Source: Verrucomicrobiaceae bacterium UBA7681
Lineage (GTDB): Bacteria; Verrucomicrobiota; Verrucomicrobiia; Verrucomicrobiales; Verrucomicrobiaceae
Direction: 5' to 3'
Assembly (NCBI GenBank): GCA_002482965.1
Contig: DLGZ01000006.1
Coordinates: forward strand, 1,014-65,013
Length of the DNA: 64,000 nucleotides
The position numbers were made by a program, and so were the translations under genes. Below are positions 62,488-64,000 of the stretch, in pieces (position 1 is the stretch's first letter; every line of letters starts with the position of its first letter). The notes below the pieces were generated by a model. The model was not told the DNA's origin. It did no database searches and was given only the letters and a program-made list of their open reading frames with translations.

Positions 62488-64000
62488 TTACTGAGCCACC
62501 CGCATCTTCTGGAATGGAACGCTTTCGCAGACGGCGAGGATGATGTCTTGCAAGCGGTTGCCGGAGACTTTGGCCTTGCGCAGGATTTCCTCTGTCGTTG
62601 GTTTGTCGGAGTATTCGAGGCCGCGACCGAGGGCGTAGATGAGGAGATTGTCGGCGAGGTTTTTGACGAACTGGTCGCTCATGTCACGTGCGAGGATGGT
62701 GCGGAGTTCGGCGAGGTTGGCAAAGGTCTGGCCGCGAATGAGAGCGCCGGAGGCATCGATAGGCTGCTTCTTTTCTTCGTCACGCCAGCGGCCGATGGCG
62801 TCGTAGTTTTCAAAGGCAAAGCCCATGGGATCGAGAAAGGCGTGGCAGCCAGCGCAGGCGGCATTGCTGCGATGTTCAGAGAACTGCTGGCGCAGGGTGA
62901 GCTTGCCAAACTGCTGCTTCCTTTCATCCAGAGGAGGGACACCGCCAGGGGCGGGTGGTGGCGGGGTGCCTAGAATGTTTTCGAGGAGGTATTTGCCGCG
63001 CTTCACCGGGGAGGTGCGTGTTGGGGTGGAGGTGAGGGTGAGGATGCTGCCCTGAGTCAGGATGCCACCACGCGGCGTGCCTTGCAGGGACACCTTTTGG
63101 TATTTGTCTCCTTTGACGCCCTTGATGCCGTAGAAGCTGGCAAGCTTCTCATTGAGAAAGGAGTAGTCGGCGTTGAGGAATTCAATGACGCTGAGATTGT
63201 TGCGCAGGATGTTGTCAAAGAAGGTTTGGGACTCCTTCTTCATCATGTAACCCAGGCCGCCCTTCCATTCAGGGAAGCGCCTCGTGTCCACATCGACGAT
63301 GTCCATGTCACGCAACTGCAGCCACTGGCCGGCGAAGTCTTCAGAGAGGCTGTAGGCGCGGTAGTCGGCAATCATGCGCTTCACTTCTGACGCGAGATTT
63401 TTGCGAAGCTCACCTTTGGCGGCGAGTTGCAGGAGTTTGTCATCCGGGGGGGCGGCCCAGAGAAAGTAGGAGAGGCGTGAAGCGAGGCTGTACTCATCGA
63501 TGAAGGCGACGCCATTTTTGGTTTCACCGACCGGGGTGGGGGAGCCACGGTAGAGAAAGCCGGGGGACATGAGCATGCCACGCAGCACGTAGCCGATGGA
63601 CTCCAGCGGGGGCAGGCCTTCTTTGAGGCCGAGATCGGCGATGCTGTGCCATTTGGCTTTTTCGGCATCGCGCAAAGGGCGGCGGAAGACGCGCTGGCCG
63701 AGTTTGTCCACCAAGCCATGCATGTCTGCGAGAGCAACGCCGCCGGGCTGGCCGAGCGGGCCTTCGACGGTGAGCTGATGGAGCCAGAAGTTGCGGTCTT
63801 GATGAGTTTTTTCGTCGTAGAAATCGTTCAGGAACCATACCTGAATTTCATGCGTGCCTGCTGGGAGTTCGACTTCCGTCTGAAACGTCTGAGGTGTCTG
63901 GTCTTTGGCTGTGATGGAAAAGGAGCCGGCATTTTTTCCGCCGATGCGGACGTCGAATTTCGCGGGTTCGCCGCCGGCCTGCTGCGCACCGGCTTTGATG
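62488..64000 (-). CDS. DUF1592/DUF1588/DUF1585 planctomycete-type cytochrome protein (5' end outside window)
   Basis: The reading frame is open from the window edge to the stop at 62488, giving at least 500 residues of the C-terminal part. Order: end of a carbohydrate-binding-like domain (THEIQVWFLNDFYDEK), the VDKLGQRVFRRPL segment (DUF1595-like), DUF1592 (YSLASRLSYFLWAAPPDD), DUF1588 with the c-type haem motif CAGCH (ACAGCHAFLDPMGFAFENYDAIG) and DUF1585 at the C-terminus. These large secreted proteins occur in Planctomycetes and Verrucomicrobia and are linked to extracellular polysaccharide oxidation. The Met at 63723 is internal, since homologous sequence continues upstream of it. Confidence 0.87.
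   Translation of the reverse strand, partial: IKAGAQQAGGEPAKFDVRIGGKNAGSFSITAKDQTPQTFQTEVELPAGTHEIQVWFLNDFYDEKTHQDRNFWLHQLTVEGPLGQPGGVALADMHGLVDKLGQRVFRRPLRDAEKAKWHSIADLGLKEGLPPLESIGYVLRGMLMSPGFLYRGSPTPVGETKNGVAFIDEYSLASRLSYFLWAAPPDDKLLQLAAKGELRKNLASEVKRMIADYRAYSLSEDFAGQWLQLRDMDIVDVDTRRFPEWKGGLGYMMKKESQTFFDNILRNNLSVIEFLNADYSFLNEKLASFYGIKGVKGDKYQKVSLQGTPRGGILTQGSILTLTSTPTRTSPVKRGKYLLENILGTPPPPAPGGVPPLDERKQQFGKLTLRQQFSEHRSNAACAGCHAFLDPMGFAFENYDAIGRWRDEEKKQPIDASGALIRGQTFANLAELRTILARDMSDQFVKNLADNLLIYALGRGLEYSDKPTTEEILRKAKVSGNRLQDIILAVCESVPFQKMRVAQ

Overview
The window reads as a chromosomal segment of a GC-rich bacterium of the Verrucomicrobia (Prosthecobacter/Verrucomicrobium-like). The assignment rests on gene content: a DUF1592/DUF1588/DUF1585 planctomycete-type cytochrome, an SLA1-like-domain protein, a pseudopilin-like secreted protein, many secreted glycosidase- and esterase-like proteins, a two-subunit 2-oxoacid:ferredoxin oxidoreductase and a DUF695-RraB protein. 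No rRNA, tRNA, CRISPR array, insertion sequence or prophage was seen. Taxonomy is inferred, not proven.

Layout. 0-6 kb: 5' part of an SpmA-like membrane protein, a B12-binding CarH-type MerR regulator, a fumarylacetoacetate-hydrolase-family protein, a lipoprotein, a toxin-antitoxin pair and a ketoglutarate-semialdehyde-dehydrogenase-like enzyme. 6-15 kb: a TPR-AAA ATPase, a DEAD-box helicase with a glycine-rich tail, korAB and an MBL-fold hydrolase. 15-25 kb: a 1037-residue coiled-coil protein, an EF-hand membrane protein coupled to a DUF695-RraB protein, a propeller-PHP protein, a small cytochrome c and an Ldh-family dehydrogenase. 25-29.5 kb: a metal-type permease with a His-rich partner, a pseudopilin-like protein and a TRASH-type mini-protein. 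29.5-61.8 kb: a large carbohydrate or sugar-acid catabolic island. 61.8-64 kb: an SLA1-like protein and a truncated DUF1592 protein.

The island is the main discovery. A GntR-HTH/LacI-type sensor regulator (30452-31543) sits among at least five transcription units. I find five copies of one 21-bp imperfect palindrome (CTGGT, 11 nt, ACCAG, three exact and two with one changed arm base). They lie 45-60 nt upstream of an SDR, the RraA-led 10-gene operon (next to the regulator's own start codon), a second operon of glycosidase-like, amidohydrolase-aminotransferase, beta-helix, amidohydrolase and SDR genes, the divergent SSS symporter/kelch mutarotase pair, and a four-gene Gfo/Idh-Gfo/Idh-aldolase-SDR operon. 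This defines a candidate regulon of about 24 genes. Predicted steps are extracellular release of the glycan (sialidase-like, SGNH/SASA esterases, GH-like propellers, beta-helix proteins, a peptidase-esterase fusion), uptake by the SSS symporter with anomer conversion by the kelch protein, and intracellular oxidation, hydrolysis, transamination and retro-aldol cleavage. Unusual elements are a fused amidohydrolase-class III aminotransferase and a PhyH dioxygenase. No NanA, NanE or NanK homologue and no sugar-acid dehydratase is visible, so the substrate is probably not ordinary N-acetylneuraminate.
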